Assembly (NCBI RefSeq): GCF_019703515.2
Contig: NC_059349.1
Coordinates: 22,788,744-22,852,743, forward strand
Source of the DNA: Myxocyprinus asiaticus
Lineage: Eukaryota; Chordata; Actinopteri; Cypriniformes; Catostomidae
DNA length: 64,000 bases
Direction of reading: 5' to 3'
Both the position numbers and the translations under genes were made by a program. The first letter of the stretch is position 1; each line of letters starts with the position of its first letter. Under the pieces are notes generated by a model, which worked only from the letters and a program-made list of their open reading frames with translations, did not search any database and was not told the origin of the DNA. Positions 38,312 through 50,260 of the stretch are shown here, piece after piece.

Positions 38312-38956
38312 ATGAAGGTAGGGCTACTAAACATTAGAACTCTTTCTACCAAAGCACTAATTGTAAATGAAATTATTATAGATCATATTTTGGATGCACT
38401 CTGTTTGACCGAAACCTGGTTTAAACCGGATGAATATATTAGTTTAAATGAATCTACTCCCCCAGGTTATTGTTATAAACATGAGCCTTGTCTGAAGGGT
38501 CAAAGAGGAGGTTTTGCTACAATTTACAGTGAAGTTTTTGTGTTACTCAGAGGACAGGATATAAGTTTAAGTCTTTTGAACTAATAATGCTTAATGTCAG
38601 ATATAAATAAAAAAACTCTTTCGTCTTTTGCCCTTGCTACAGTATATAGATCACCCGGGCCTTATTCTGATTTCCTTGGTGCTAATTTTTTATCAGATCT
38701 TGTAGTTACTGTAGATAGAGCTTTAATTTTTGATGACTTCAACATTCACATATATAATGAAAATGACACATTGGGATTAGCATTTATCGTTATTCTCAAC
38801 TCTCATGGAGTCAGACAAATTGTGACAGGATCAACTCATCACCATAATCATATGCTAGATTTAATTCTGTCATATGGAGTTGATGTTGATACTATAGAAA
38901 TTCTTCCGCAGAGCGATGACATCTCAGATCATTATCTCGTCACTTGTATGCTATGA
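38312..38956 (+). pseudogene. LINE ORF2 APE-type endonuclease
   Basis: Two frames, 38312-38584 and 38594-38956, separated by a frameshift and stop. The first has KVGLLNIRTLSTKALIVNEI (catalytic Asn) and LDALCLTETWFKPD (catalytic Glu). The second has ALATVYRSPGPYSDFL, LIFDDFNIHI (the usual GDFN box, Gly changed to Asp), HHNHMLDLILSYG and DISDHYLVTC (final SDH box). Together these are all the motifs of an apurinic-type nicking endonuclease of a jockey-group LINE, which would cut the target DNA to prime reverse transcription. Confidence 0.8.
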
Positions 38957-39676
38957 TCAGCTAATGTTACTCAATCTACACCACGCTATCGTTCATGTAG
39001 AACTATTCTTTCGACCACTAAAGATAGCTTCACAAATAATCTTCCAGATCTATCTCATACACTCAATAAGCCCCAAAGACTACAAGAACTTGATGAAATA
39101 ACAGAAAATATAAATACAGACTTCTCTAGCACTCTTGATAGTGTCGCCCCCCCCTTTGATTAAAGAAAATTAAAGAAAAAAGCCCTGCACCATGGTACAA
39201 TGATAACACTCATGCTCTCAAGAGTGCAGCTCGGAAAATGGAGTGCAAGTGAAAGAATACAAAATTAGAGGTATTTCGCGGTGCATGGAAGGATAGTGTC
39301 TGTAGCTAAAAGCTGTCAGGTCAGCATATTTTAGCAAACTCATAGAAAATAACCACAACAATCCTAGGTGTTCATTCAGTACTGTGGCTAAATTGGTTAG
39401 GAATAAAACCTCAACTGAACCAGATATTCCGTCGCAGCACAATAGTAATGACTTCATGAATTTCTTTACTGATAAAATTGAAATAATAATGGAATTATGC
39501 AATCATCTGTCACAGTACCTCAGAAAACAGTGTCTCATAATTTTCCTCACGTGCAACATCAATCCTTCACTGTCTTAGGACATGTCCCAAGAAACTTTAA
39601 AATGGCAGTTATCAAACCGCTTAAGAAGCCACAACTTGATCCTGGAGAACTGGCAATTATAGACCGATTTCAAATC

Positions 39677-39967
39677 GTCTTGGTTACTGATGTAACCTCT
39701 GTTCCCTGATGGAGGGAACGAGACGTTGTGTCGATGTAGTGACACAAGGGGTTCACTCTTGAGAGCCCCAATCACCTTTGCTTTATTCAGAAAAGGCCAG
39801 GACATACGTGAATAAAAGGAGATGGCGTGCACCACTCATTCAGAGTTGTGCTGAGGAGCCGAGAGAGAGTCCTGGCCATGTCAGCGGTCGGTTCAGCACT
39901 GTGGCAGGAGGGACACAACGTCTAGTCCCCTCCATCAGGGAACAGAGGTTACATCAGTAACCAAGAC
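39677..39967. repeat. DIRS copy B terminus with perfect 40-bp inverted repeat
   Basis: 39677-39716 and 39928-39967 are exact reverse complements over 40 bp (arm begins gtcttggttactgatgtaac). Between them lie the terminal-repeat words gttgtgtcgatgtagtgaca and a TATA-like gaataaaaggaga. DIRS elements carry complementary end regions used to circularise the DNA copy; this hairpin fits that. The same hairpin logic, less perfect, is seen at 44657-44700 with 44945-44990 in copy A. Confidence 0.7.
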
Positions 39968-40726
39968 ATTCCCTGTCTGTCATTCACTCGACGTTGTGTC
40001 GATGTAGTGATACCAGAGTTCCTATACGAAATGCCACAGGCGCTGAACTGTGTCGCGAGGTATGGAGGAGCGGATATGGGCAGGCTGCTGCATGCCTCGC
40101 AGTGAACGCTCGACCACGTCGTGACCTTCCAGCGAGTTAGAGGCACTTACCTGAGGAAGCTACAGGCATTGGCCTTTCCTGATTTTTGTATTAAGCAATT
40201 TCCCGCCAAGCACCTGCTAGGATAACGCTTGGGATGTGCTCTTCCCTCTCCAGAAGGAAAGCACTATGGAGACCACATCCTACCAGAGAGAGGTTAACAA
40301 ATGGAGAATACGTCACATGGTCTTACCGATGGGGAAGTACACAAATGGAATGATGCCACTGGGGAGGACCTTATCTACAGAGACGGTACACAGCAACAGT
40401 TTCCGAGGCAGAGCAGAGCTCTGACGAGGAGAAACACAGGGTTCACCAGAGGGGAAACTGAACAGTGGAAACGCATCATACGGGATTACCGAGGGGGAAT
40501 CACCACGTATGTAGCACTGAAAAGGGGCATACCATGAGTACTGGGCCTGGCGGCGTTACTCCTCTGCCAAGTTCACCACCAAATAGTGCTTAAACAATTA
40601 AAGAGGCATCCAGTGTTCACCAGTTGCGGGGAAATGTTGAGGACAAGATAGCGCACATTATCACCTTAAAAGGGGAAAGGCGCAATGCAAGTGATACACC
40701 TAAATGGCTGCCCAGCCTACCTGTTG

Positions 40727-41918
40727 TTACCTCATAACACTCGGGTCGAAACCGGTTCTATGCGCAGGTTGTAGAACCTCGCAAAGGTATTGGGTGTAGC
40801 CCAACCCACTGCTCTGCATATGTCTGCTAGAGAGACACCCCTCGCCAGTGCCCAGGAGGACGCAACACCTCTGGTGGAGTGCGCCCGGACTCCCAAAGGG
40901 CACGGCAGGTCTTGTGATTGGTAAGCCAGAGAAATGGCATCCACAATCCAATGGGACAACCTCTGTTTGGAGACAGTTTCCCCTTCTGCTGCCCTCCAAA
41001 GCAGACAAAGAGCTGCTCCGAGCGTCTAAAGCTCTGCATGCGGTCCAGATAGATGTGCAGGGCACGAACTGGACACAGCAAAGACAAGGCCGGGCCTTCC
41101 TCCTCTGAAGGGAGCACTTGCAGGTTCACCACCTAATCCCTGAAGGGAGTGGTGGGAACTTTGGGCAGGTAACCGGGCTGGGGTCTCAAGATCACGTGAG
41201 AGTGTGCCAGCCCGAACTCCAGGCATTCGCTGGTGACAGAGAGCACTTGCAGGTCCCCAACCCTCTTGATAGAAGTGAGCACCACCAGGAGGGCCATCTT
41301 CAGCGACAAAGTGCTGAGCTTGGCCTGCTCCAGGGGCTCAAAGGGGGCTCTCTGTAAGGCAGGTAGGACCACAGAGAGATCCCAAGAGGGAATCAGGCGT
41401 GGTCTAGGGGGATTCAATCTCCTCGCACCTTTGAGGAACCTGGTGATCAGGTCGTGCTGCCGAGAGGGTCTCCCATCCAGTGTATCATGATATGCTGCAA
41501 TAGCAGCCACGTACACCTTGGATCTTCCCCGTGGGAAGAACACCAATTCGCAAAGAGACACCACTGTCCCTGAGTGAGAAGGTCCTGCCTCAGGGGAATG
41601 CGCCAGGGAGGGGCTACTGCAAGGAGCATCAGGTCTGAAAACCAAGTCTGGTTGGGCCAGTATGGCGCAACCATCAGGACTTGTTGCCCATCCTCCCAGA
41701 CTTTGCACAACGTCTGTGCAACGAGGCTCACTGGGGGAAACGCATACTTGAGCAGCCCCCGAGGCCAGCTGTGCACCAAGGCATCCGTGACAAGGGGAGC
41801 CTCGGACAGGGAGTACCAAAGGGGGCAGTGAGAGGACTCTCGGGAGGCGAATAGGTCCACCTGCGCCTCCACGAATCTCTCCCAAATTAGCTGGACTGCG
41901 CGGGGGTGGAGTCTCCAT
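40727..41918 (-). pseudogene. Tyrosine recombinase, DIRS copy B
   Basis: Frames 41133-41918 and 40727-41132 cover the whole enzyme. Seen in order: YVAAIAAYHDTLDGRPSRQH (N-terminal region), LLVVLTSIKRVGDLQVLSVT (catalytic Arg of SIKRVGDL), LEFGLAHSHVILRPQPGYLP, LLCPVRALHIYLDRMQSFRR, VRAHSTRGVASSWALARGVS (HxxR box: H-S-T-R) and ADICRAVGWATPNTFARFYN (final Tyr in FARFYNL). The full R...HxxR...Y catalytic set of a DIRS tyrosine recombinase is kept, although the gene is frameshifted near 41130. It would join a circular DNA intermediate to the target. Confidence 0.85.
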
Positions 41919-42455
41919 GGAGCGGGCTCTGGCCGCGGAGCGTTATCTGCCGTGATAGCGCATCCGCCGCACGGTTGAGGATGCCCTGGAGGTGAGTGGC
42001 TCGCAGAGACTTCAACGTCTGCTGACTCCAAAGGAGGCGGCGGCAGGCGAGTTGCGACATGCGATGTGAGCGTACGCTGCCCTAGCGGTTTATGTACGCC
42101 ATAGTCGCTGTGTTGTCTGTCCGGACCAACATGTGCTTGCCCTGAATCAATGGCCGAAGCCTCCGCAAGGCCAGTTGATGTCCCATTGCAGGCGGGGCCC
42201 TGTCCAGAGCCCCGATACTGCCTGCCCGTTGCACACAGTGCCCCAGCCCAAATTCGAGGCATCCATCATGACGACAATGCACCTCGAGACCTGCTCTAAG
42301 GGAACCCCTGCCAGTAGAAATGGCAGGTCTGACCTCGGGACTCGAGTCTGTAGCCTGTGCTGGAGCGGTCTCGTATGCATCAACCCGAGGGGGAGTACCA
42401 CTGCCGAGGATGCCATATGCCCCAGGAGCCTCTGAAATTGTTTCACCGGGACCAC
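41447..42455 (-). pseudogene. RNase H domain and linker, DIRS copy B
   Basis: Frames 42147-42455, 42082-42282 and 41447-42262. They contain QFQRLLGHMASSAVVLPLGL, MMDASNLGWGTVCNGQAVSG (first catalytic Asp), LRRLRPLIQGKHMLVRTDNT then ATMAYINR (TDN Asp), and the linker WRLHPRAVQLIWERFVEAQV, DLFASRESSHCPLWYSLSEA, PYWPNQTWFSDL. The last parallels the linker of copy A residue for residue in many places. Confidence 0.8.
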
Positions 42456-42475
42456 TACCTTCTACCTGAAGGTTC

Positions 42476-43466
42476 TCAGGCAGGCCTGCACCATGAATGC
42501 TTGTTCGTAAGGCGTGCCATCAGGGTGACCAAGTCCAACTCCATACCGAGAAAAGAGATGCTCTCCGCTAGGGAGAGCTTACTCTTTTCCCAGTTGACCT
42601 GAAGCCCCAGTCGGTCGAGGTGCCGAAACACAAGATCATGTGTGCACACAATAGATCTCATGAGTGAGCTAGGATCAGCCAGTCGTCGAAATAATTGAGG
42701 ATGCGAATGCCCTTCTCCTTTAGTGGGGCCAAGGCTGCCTCTGTGACTTTGGTAAAGATGCGAGGAGACAGGGACAGACCGAAAGGGAGGACCTTGTACT
42801 GGTATGCTCGTCCCTCGAAGGCAAACCGAAGAAAGGGTCTGTGTCAAGGAAGGATTGATACGTGAAAGTACGCGTCCTTCAGGTCGATGGCCGCTAACCA
42901 ATTCTGATGTCGTACAGTCTGGATGCGCTTCTGCGTCAACATCTTGAACGGAAGCCTGTGTAAGGCACGCAGATCCAGGATTGGGCGCAAACCCCCCCCC
43001 CCTCCGCCCGAAGGACCGAGGCATCCTCGCCTCACACAGCGGTGGAGAGGATGCCACTGAACCTGGGCGGCCGTCTTGCAAACTGGATCGCGTAGCCAAG
43101 CCGGATCTTTCTGATGAAATATCGTGATGGGCTGGAAAGCTCTAACCAGGCTTCCAGCCTTTGCGCTAACGGCACCAGGGGGATGATTGGATTTATCACG
43201 CCCGGGGTGGGTGGTTCGCAGTGGCCGGTGGCTGGGGCGGGCGAGTGGCCCCAAGACCCACCGTACTTACCTGTTTGCCAGCTTTCTTTTGATGGAAAAC
43301 AAGGGAATGCGAGATAATCGCGTCCCGCTCGCTGACCAAAAAGACTTTCAGCACCTGGCCGTCGCAAGTGCGAGGGCCGGAGGGGCTGAGCATTGGAGAA
43401 TGACTCAGGGAATGAGGAAACTGCTCTTTTAAACTGACAATTTGGGTGCCAGGGCCCAGAAGGCAC
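42476..43466 (-). pseudogene. Reverse transcriptase, DIRS copy B
   Basis: Spread over three frames. N-terminal: PLVPLAQRLEAWLELSSPSR and IRLGYAIQFARRPPRF (43032-43466). Middle: GLRPILDLRALHRLPFKML, QNWLAAIDLKDAYFHVSI with the first catalytic Asp (DLKDAYF, 42844-43254). Catalytic box: minus strand of about 42665-42700 reads RILNYFDDWLILAHS, YFDD in place of YLDD. C-terminal: RLGLQVNWEKSKLSLAESIS and FLGMELDLVTLMARL. All conserved blocks are there in order, but at least three frameshifts separate them. A C-run at 42993-43002 is one likely frameshift site. Confidence 0.8.
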
Positions 43467-43819
43467 CCGGCGATGTTACAAGGATACTCACTTCATGCTG
43501 GCCCAGGGGCGGGAGTGGGGCCCATGCGCACACCTGGGTCAGGCCAGTCAACGAGAGTTGCCTCATCCCTGTGTCGCCTGTCTCAGGACTGCTTCGAAGC
43601 CCGTCCGGGGTTCTTGGCGGCCGGCTGACGGGCAGGCGGTGCCGCCTTCCTGCGGGAGGATCTTCATCTCAGAGGCCAGCATACGGGCTCCGATGGTGGG
43701 GGAGCCGGGGCCGACACCGCAGGAGGACGGCCCTGGCAAGAGGCAGACAGGGCGTGGAACTTTGGAGGCCTATAGGCGGCCGAGTCGCACCACGGCAGGA
43801 TATGTTTGATGGCCTCCGT

Positions 43820-44044
43820 CTACTTCTTCACCGTCAAGAATTGATGGGCGAAGTCCTCGACAGTGTCACCAAAGAGCCCCCCTTGGGAGATGGCCGCATC
43901 GAGAAAGCGGACCTTCTCGGCATCACGCATCTCCACAAGGTTGAGCCAAAGGTGCCGCTCTTGGACCACCAAGGTGGACATCGTCTGGCCCAGGGTGCAT
44001 GCCGTGACTTTCATCTCCACCTCACTGATCTCTGCCTGCATCAC
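43820..44044 (-). pseudogene. gag-like C-terminal fragment, DIRS copy B
   Basis: A 74-codon frame with VTACTLGQTMSTLVVQERHL and WLNLVEMRDAEKVRFLDAAI, almost the same as the end of the gag-like protein in copy C, plus FGDTVEDFAHQFLTVKK beyond the point where copy C breaks off. This shows copies B and C belong to one family. Confidence 0.75.
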
Positions 44045-45154
44045 CTCGGTCTAATGATGGACTACACTCTTATAATGGGATACATAGTCTATCAATTAAT
44101 TGCCATCAAAACCCTTCATCAGCCAACTAACAAAGGACAATGCATCTATGTGAACTTCTGCAGTTAATCCAGGATGAACTTCAAAGATATTAGTCATTAA
44201 TCTTACAGTTCTTACAAAATCTTTGTTTAAAGACTGGCCCTTAACACTTACTTAGTTTAATAATTTTAAACCATGACTTGCACCATACACAATTAAGTAA
44301 TATTCACATTATATTCATGATGTTAGCCAGAGGGGAACTGGCCCCACAGTGAGCATGGTTTCTCCCAAGGTTATTTTTCTCCATTAACCAAATTTTTTTG
44401 GAGTTTTGTGTTCCTTGCCACAGTCGCCTTTGGCTTGCTCACTGGATTTCTAAATACAATTACTATTTAATTACTAATTTTTAAACAATTCACAATCACA
44501 TTTTATCAAACTACATAATGATGACTCTAAGACATTATAGATATTACAGTTTCATTTTCTGTTAATGTATGATTTTCTGTAAAGCTGCTTTGAAACGATG
44601 TGTGTTGTGAAAGGCTCTATACAAATAAAAATGACTTGACTTCGAAAGGGAATGTCTATGGTTACACATGTAACCTCGGTTCCCTGAGATGTAGGGAATG
44701 AGATATTGTGAAAGCTGGCCACACTACTACTTCAGAGTTTCATAATACGAGTGACTCACTCTTGTCCCTCGGGCAGAAAATTCTGAAGAAATGGTGGCTG
44801 AGCGCCACTTATATAAACCGACTGCATGCCTAAAGGGGCGGGGCTTAGACACCATTTCCAGCTAGAGGATTGCCGTGATTGTATAAGGGTTTCAACAAGG
44901 TCATGTAGAAGGACACTCCCCATAGTGCTTACAGCAATGCCTCATTCCCTTCATCTCAGGGAACTAAGGTTGCATGTGTTACTGGAGACGTTTATGATTA
45001 GGTTTTAAAAATGCATTTTAAAGTTCTATTCAGAAATGTATTACACTGGTAAATTACTAATTTATTAAATGGTTAGTTCAGGCAAAAGTGAAAATTCTGT
45101 TGCTATTTTCTCACCATCATGTCGTTCCAAAACTTTTATTTGGAGTAAAGAAGA

Positions 45155-45450
45155 TAATAAATGGAATACTTACACATTGTATCTGATAATGTGTATTATA
45201 CAATCTTTGTTTATATTATGATAGTCAAAAGAGCATACCCGAGTCTTTATGATATGCTGATCCCTAGATATGTGTGGGGACCTTTCAATGGAAGTCTATG
45301 AGATTTTTCACTCATTTCTTTCTGTGGTTATTTATACATGTATTCTGAAATAAAAAATCTCTCATAATATAAACAATGATTCTATAATACACATTATCAG
45401 ATACAATGTGTAAGTATTCCATTTATTATCTTCTTTTTACTCCAAATGAA
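45155..45450. repeat. Foldback element, imperfect palindrome
   Basis: Left arm tggagtaaagaagataataa then atggaatacttacacattgt; right arm acaatgtgtaagtattccat then ttattatcttctttttactc. Outer flank at 45065-45130 (ggttagttca, tctcaccatcatgtcgttcc) is of the TAGTTCAC type. Confidence 0.7.
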
Positions 45451-47325
45451 ATGTTCACTGTATATCAACTGTTAAATATTAGTATAACCACTGATATATA
45501 GGTGGTGTTCTTTCCAGGTGAAATGCTACTGAAAAAAGGTTGCGTTCAGTATAATAAACACGCCTGTTTCAATGTTCATGTTTATAATAAAACGGGAGGT
45601 GTGCTGTTTATCTACTATACTCTACTGGGTGTTTTTTGACCCCAATAGAACAGCTGTTAGGAATTGTCTCACAAAACAGGTTAAGCATTTTGGAAGGTAA
45701 TAATGTTTGTACATTTTATAAATGAAAGTTTTCTTATATAATTTTACAGAGAAAATGTCGCTTTTTTATACTGGGCATTCCTGGGTTGGCTGAGAGTCTG
45801 GATAAGGGGGACCCTGGGTGAGTAAAGGTTGAAAACCCCTGATGCTATAATTAATGCTAATGACATCACATCATCTACAGTATATGCAGAGAAAACAGGC
45901 AAATTCACACAAAAGCATTTATGCAATGATCTCTAATGTAGGCAACTTGACCCCTTTCCAAAGCACACTTCTTTCATAACACAGCCCCCTCCCTCCCTAA
46001 GGCAGAATAGTTAAACACAATCTACAGAGATTCTTGCCTAGTCTTTTTGCCTGAAATCAATACAGGAATTGATCCTCCATTGCTGAAATGAAACCACGAC
46101 GCACCAGCAGCCAAGCAATGTTCAGCACAAGCCCGGAATATCATTTAGTCCTGTAACATAATTATCGAGAGCAATACAGATCATTTGGCATCAACATCAT
46201 CTTGCTCAGTTAAAGGTCTCCTGAAGCTTCTATTCAGTTTGAATACAACAGAGCTTGCGTTGATTCCCAGCACGAGCAACCACAGGCTAAGCATTTGTGA
46301 GTGGCCGGCTATTCTATTCTTTGGACCAACAATGTTCTCAGTCTGTGTGACAAGACAAAGGAATGGGTTTGTCATTCCACACTAATTTAATCACGGCACT
46401 AATTAAGGTCTTCATTGCTTCTGTTCTGTATCCTGTCCTCCACTACTTCCTGAAAAACTTGAGAGAAAAGAAAGAACAGACTGAGAAAGTAATGTTTAAC
46501 ATCCTTTTGTTTTTTACATGAAATGGTCTTTTCAACTGACATTCCATGTATTCCTCAATTAAAGGACCTGTAAGTGATTTTAGCCATTCTGGAACTTCCA
46601 CCAGACTAGTTGAATTAGCCACGCCCACACTTTCCAAAAGCGCACAAACACAATAGAGACCGTTGTGTTGGAGTAGATGGAGGGGTTAGCATTACAGCGT
46701 CCAACCCAGAGCGTTTCATGGGAGTAGGACACCATACTGGCCCTTATAAGAGCATATTTGGGCTGCCCTGGCTGTGAACATACAATGATTGGCAGGCAGA
46801 ACGTTTTTTTTTTTATTAGCTAAACAAACGATTTGCAGTGCAGCTCTTGAAGAGCGTGTGAAGATTAACCGCTTCTGAACTGGACTTGAAGCGTTGTGAT
46901 GTCTGTGGAGGTTTACACCAAACTCCCACGAAAATATAAACAAGGATTTGAGTGAACGCAAAGCGCTCCGGTTTCACTTTAATTTAACGATTGTGTAAGA
47001 CAAATGTTAATTGTCGTTGTGGGTTCAAACAGGCAGTGACACAGAGGAGCCTGTGTCACGCCCACTTACTCGATTTCTTAGGAAATAATAGAATGCAGAA
47101 ACACAGAACCTCAAAAGTCTGTCTTCATGTGAAATAAGGGCTTGTGAGTTTAATCAGAGAGCCATAAAGTAACGTGTGAAAGTGAAGAATTATTTTACTA
47201 TTACATACTTAAAATAGTTGTATAATAAAATAATATAATATAATATAATAGCTATTTAGTTTGGCTGGGTACCAACAACAGTGTAAATACAAAATGGACC
47301 AAGACTAAAGTTGATTTGAAATATT
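45451..47325. other. dpyd intron 1, mixed unique and repeat remnants
   Basis: A hAT-end-like fragment at about 45770-45845 (minus strand starts caggggttttcaacctttac). 46555-47100 looks like an old repeat (aggacctgtaagtgatttta at its left, CpG-containing, plus several atgattgg-type words) but has no recognisable partner end. 45,960-46,430 looks unique. No gene recognised. Confidence 0.4.
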
Positions 47326-49141
47326 TAGGGATGAGGAGTCAACACCTCGACTCTGACAAGCCATGGAATCGTCTCTTTTGTTCTATCGACTCTGTATCAT
47401 TTCGAACAGGACGTTGTGATTGGCTCAAATCAGTAATTTGGCTTTCTTAAGAACCAATCACATACCTTACACACACACACACATGTAGGTGGGACACTCA
47501 TTCATCATGTACTTTTGAGTGAAAGATAATGCATGTGCGTCCTAAACAGAGAGAGGGTGCGTGACAGACTTCAAAAGACGAAACTTTCGGAACTTTCTAG
47601 CATTACATCAATGCATGGGGCAGTGGTTGGGAAGTAAATTTATGCTGGTTTTATCAATGTGTGTGCGATTGCGTGTCATTTTTGCTCCCCACTATATACT
47701 ACTGACGATTTGTTCTTTGATTCATAACTTTCGTACCCTGCCCGTTTCTCAATTTGTCTTGTTTCTTTTTGAAAATTAAATAAATAATTTTAGGCCCAGC
47801 CTGTGTCTTGTTATTTTCCCCTTTTAAATGTGGTTATTGGCAGAAACCAGGAATTGACATTTTCAACAGGCATTTCAAGGTAAAATGCAAAATGTCTCTA
47901 AACTGGATTCATTTGAACAGTTATTCTATTAGGCTGTTATATTTTTTGTCTTCATAATTTATGTAGTTTATGTCTTCGAGGAGCACATTTTTAAAAACAA
48001 ATCAAACAAAAAAACTACATGGAGTGTGTGATAATGACTGTAAACTTGTCAAGTCCATCGCCAGAACATGCTATTGAATAGGGAACACTTTATGATCACA
48101 GAGCAAGCGATATTTTAAAAGCAATAAACACACCAAAATACGTGAATTAAACCCCCTGCTGTTTAACACATTGTGGTCAAGGAAAAAAAAAAACCTGCTG
48201 TCATTAAAACAACATTCAAAAATGTACCATTCAAAACAACATTCAAATTGAATTTTGTTATTTGTTCATGATAACATACAGACCTTATTGATAATTATGT
48301 GAATCGAGCAAGAACATACGTGTGATTTGTTTTCCGTTGGCATGGAAGCCAACCTGAAAAATACATAGGCCTAACCACTGAATGCAGCAAAATCACACTT
48401 GCACCCATAGTTGAATTACGGACCGGGCCAATGGGGCCAGTGCCCAGGGGTCCTTGACTACAGGCTGCAAGGTCTCGCGGCCCATTAACTTAATGGGCCA
48501 TAAGTGACTATGAGAGCCCCCAGCCCTCTTATAGGACACTTCCGGTTTCAAATTACATTTTTTGAGCCACTCTTTAATCTTATAACGCCGCCTGGTGAAA
48601 GTTTGCTTGCTCTTCTGGATGTAGAAGAAGACCTTGTAAAATAATTTCCAAAATAGCTACCTTCATTTTTTTTTGCACTCTTTTATGTAAAATCTTTGCT
48701 AATTTTGATAAAGTAAAATTAACAATAACATTTATCTTGATACTGGTATTTCAAAATTAGCATTTATTGAATTCAAGCAACATGTGCTTAAAATGTAATT
48801 GTTTTATAGAAAAATAGGCTTAAACCGGTTGAAAAAATATAATCTTCTGATTATTATTTAATATGTTAGGCTTTATATGGTTAAGCTTTATTCTTTGTAT
48901 AAAAGGGCTGTCGAACAAAAACATTTATTATACTATTCATTGCTACAACTTCATGTTTGCCCTACATTACAAAAAATAACTTGGCTTAGGTGGTTGGGAA
49001 AAAGAAAATATTGATATTTTACTTTGTGTGGTTCAAAAGCATTGATTAGCATAGATACATAAAGTTTGTTGAGACACATTATAATGGTGGTCTGACAAAA
49101 CCTTGTCTGAAAATTTAAAATTGTTTTAAATGCTTGAATTT

Positions 49142-49144
<3 letters not shown>

Positions 49145-49173
<29 letters not shown>
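49145..49173. repeat. (GAAA)n microsatellite
   Basis: Seven uninterrupted GAAA units inside the hAT at 47326-52290. Confidence 0.9.
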
Positions 49174-50260
49174 GAGCATCTTAAAGCAGATTAAAGGGCT
49201 TGTGTGTAAGTTTTGACAGCTAAAGTTTGAAATTGCGAACATTCCAAAACAGACTCATAGCTCATTTAAATATTCTGTCAATGTAATGTAGTCTAGGGGA
49301 TTTTTGGACACTTTGGAAAGGCTTAAATGATGCCTTAGCAAGGCTTTTCGATGGAAGAATAATAATGGTAGCAAAGCTGTAGGGTCGTTCCAAACAGAAT
49401 CCCCACCCCCCAAAACAAAATGACCAAACGACCACAATTTTTGTGCCCCACACCTTTCATGCCTTCAAAGCTCTCACAATGGAGAGTAAAGTCTTTGAAG
49501 AAAACAGGGTGTAGGGATGATCACTTCTGAATGGAAAGCACCCCATCATTCAGATGATTTAGAAAAGATATCGCAGTATGAGCCAGAACTGCCTGAACTC
49601 TTTGCCGAATTTCACCAAACCCTTGTATATATACTGTAGGATTTAAATTGTTGAATTTGTTAAATTCAACTATTTTTAAAGTGTCTGGTGAAGTTAAAAT
49701 TTTTCTTAATTTACTATGGCCCCTTTAAAAATATGCATTTTGTATGCATAATTTGTAGTATTTACACTGAGTTTTCATTATGTATAACAAATGTTAAAAT
49801 AGTACTGTCTCTTTAAGAACAGAGGCTGTTCAGCAAATGTGTTTTGGTTGAGCGGTTTCTTTACCAGGTCGGTGCTGTGTATTTGAATTAATCTGACTGT
49901 AAATAACAGAACAGGTATTAAAAGAGACTTAAATCAGTCAGGTTGGGGGGCCTAAAAGAAAATTGTGTAGGTTAGCTTGAGTTGATTATAACGGTTGCTG
50001 TGTAATTAGGGATGAACTCGTTTTAATGGTATCATAATTTAATAAATATGTTTTACTCCATGAATTGCACTACTTTTATATAAAATTTCTTATACATGTG
50101 TAATTATGAAAAAAAAAAGAAAAAAAAAAAAGATGACATTTTCTCTGCAGATAAACACAGCAAGCGATGTGGTTTCAGTTGGCAGCAGGTGCTGATTTAG
50201 AGTAATCATTTCCTGCCCCACTAATAGTTTGGGTTTTGGAGAGAGAAACTGATCTTAGAC

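Larger units (their letters stand above)
39677..44048 (-). mobile_element. DIRS-type retrotransposon copy B, 5'-truncated
   Basis: Minus-strand element inside the LINE. From right to left: gag end (43820-44044), linker, reverse transcriptase (42476-43466), RNase H (41450-42455), tyrosine recombinase (40727-41918), noncoding 3' region, and a terminal repeat at about 39677-39990. That terminal repeat is in the opposite orientation to the one at the 5' end of copy C (shared gagccccaatcacctttg and ggagatggcgtgcaccactc), as expected for the inverted ends of DIRS elements. The 5' terminal repeat and most of gag are missing. Many frameshifts, so inactive. Confidence 0.8.
37200..44640 (+). mobile_element. 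CR1/L2-type LINE, split by DIRS copy B
   Basis: Plus-strand LINE inserted in DIRS copy A. The 5' part (37200-39672) has an ORF1 with an esterase domain and an ORF2 starting with an APE-type endonuclease, breaking off at the start of reverse transcriptase (VPRNFKMAVIKPLKKPQLDP, about 39585-39645). The 3' part (about 44050-44640) is the 3' UTR, ending gctctatacaaataaaaatg plus a short acttgactt tail; words such as ggttatttttctccattaac and tgttccttgccacagtcgcc are typical of fish L2-like LINE tails. Most of the reverse transcriptase is missing, so the DIRS copy B insertion was accompanied or followed by a deletion. Confidence 0.75.
32928..44995 (+). mobile_element. DIRS-type retrotransposon copy A with nested insertions
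   Basis: The outer element of a 12-kb composite. The left terminal repeat (32928-about 33260) has a TATA box (ctatataag, 33076-33084). An inverted version lies at 44641-44995 (TATA on the minus strand at 44808-44818); both share aagcactatggggagtgtcc and cagccaccatttcttc. Inverted terminal repeats are the hallmark of DIRS elements. Plus-strand coding remains are a gag end (34654-34850), reverse transcriptase (about 35100-35400), RNase H (35575-36298) and the start of a tyrosine recombinase (36290-37078). Insertions: a Tc1-type element (33430-33941), a Tc1 remnant (34054-34600), and a LINE (37200-44640) holding DIRS copy B. The end of the recombinase is lost at the LINE junction. Confidence 0.8.

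Noticed and set aside
43442..44167. 241-codon plus-strand ORF
   Set aside because: Antisense shadow of the GC-rich DIRS copy B gag and reverse transcriptase region; no motif.
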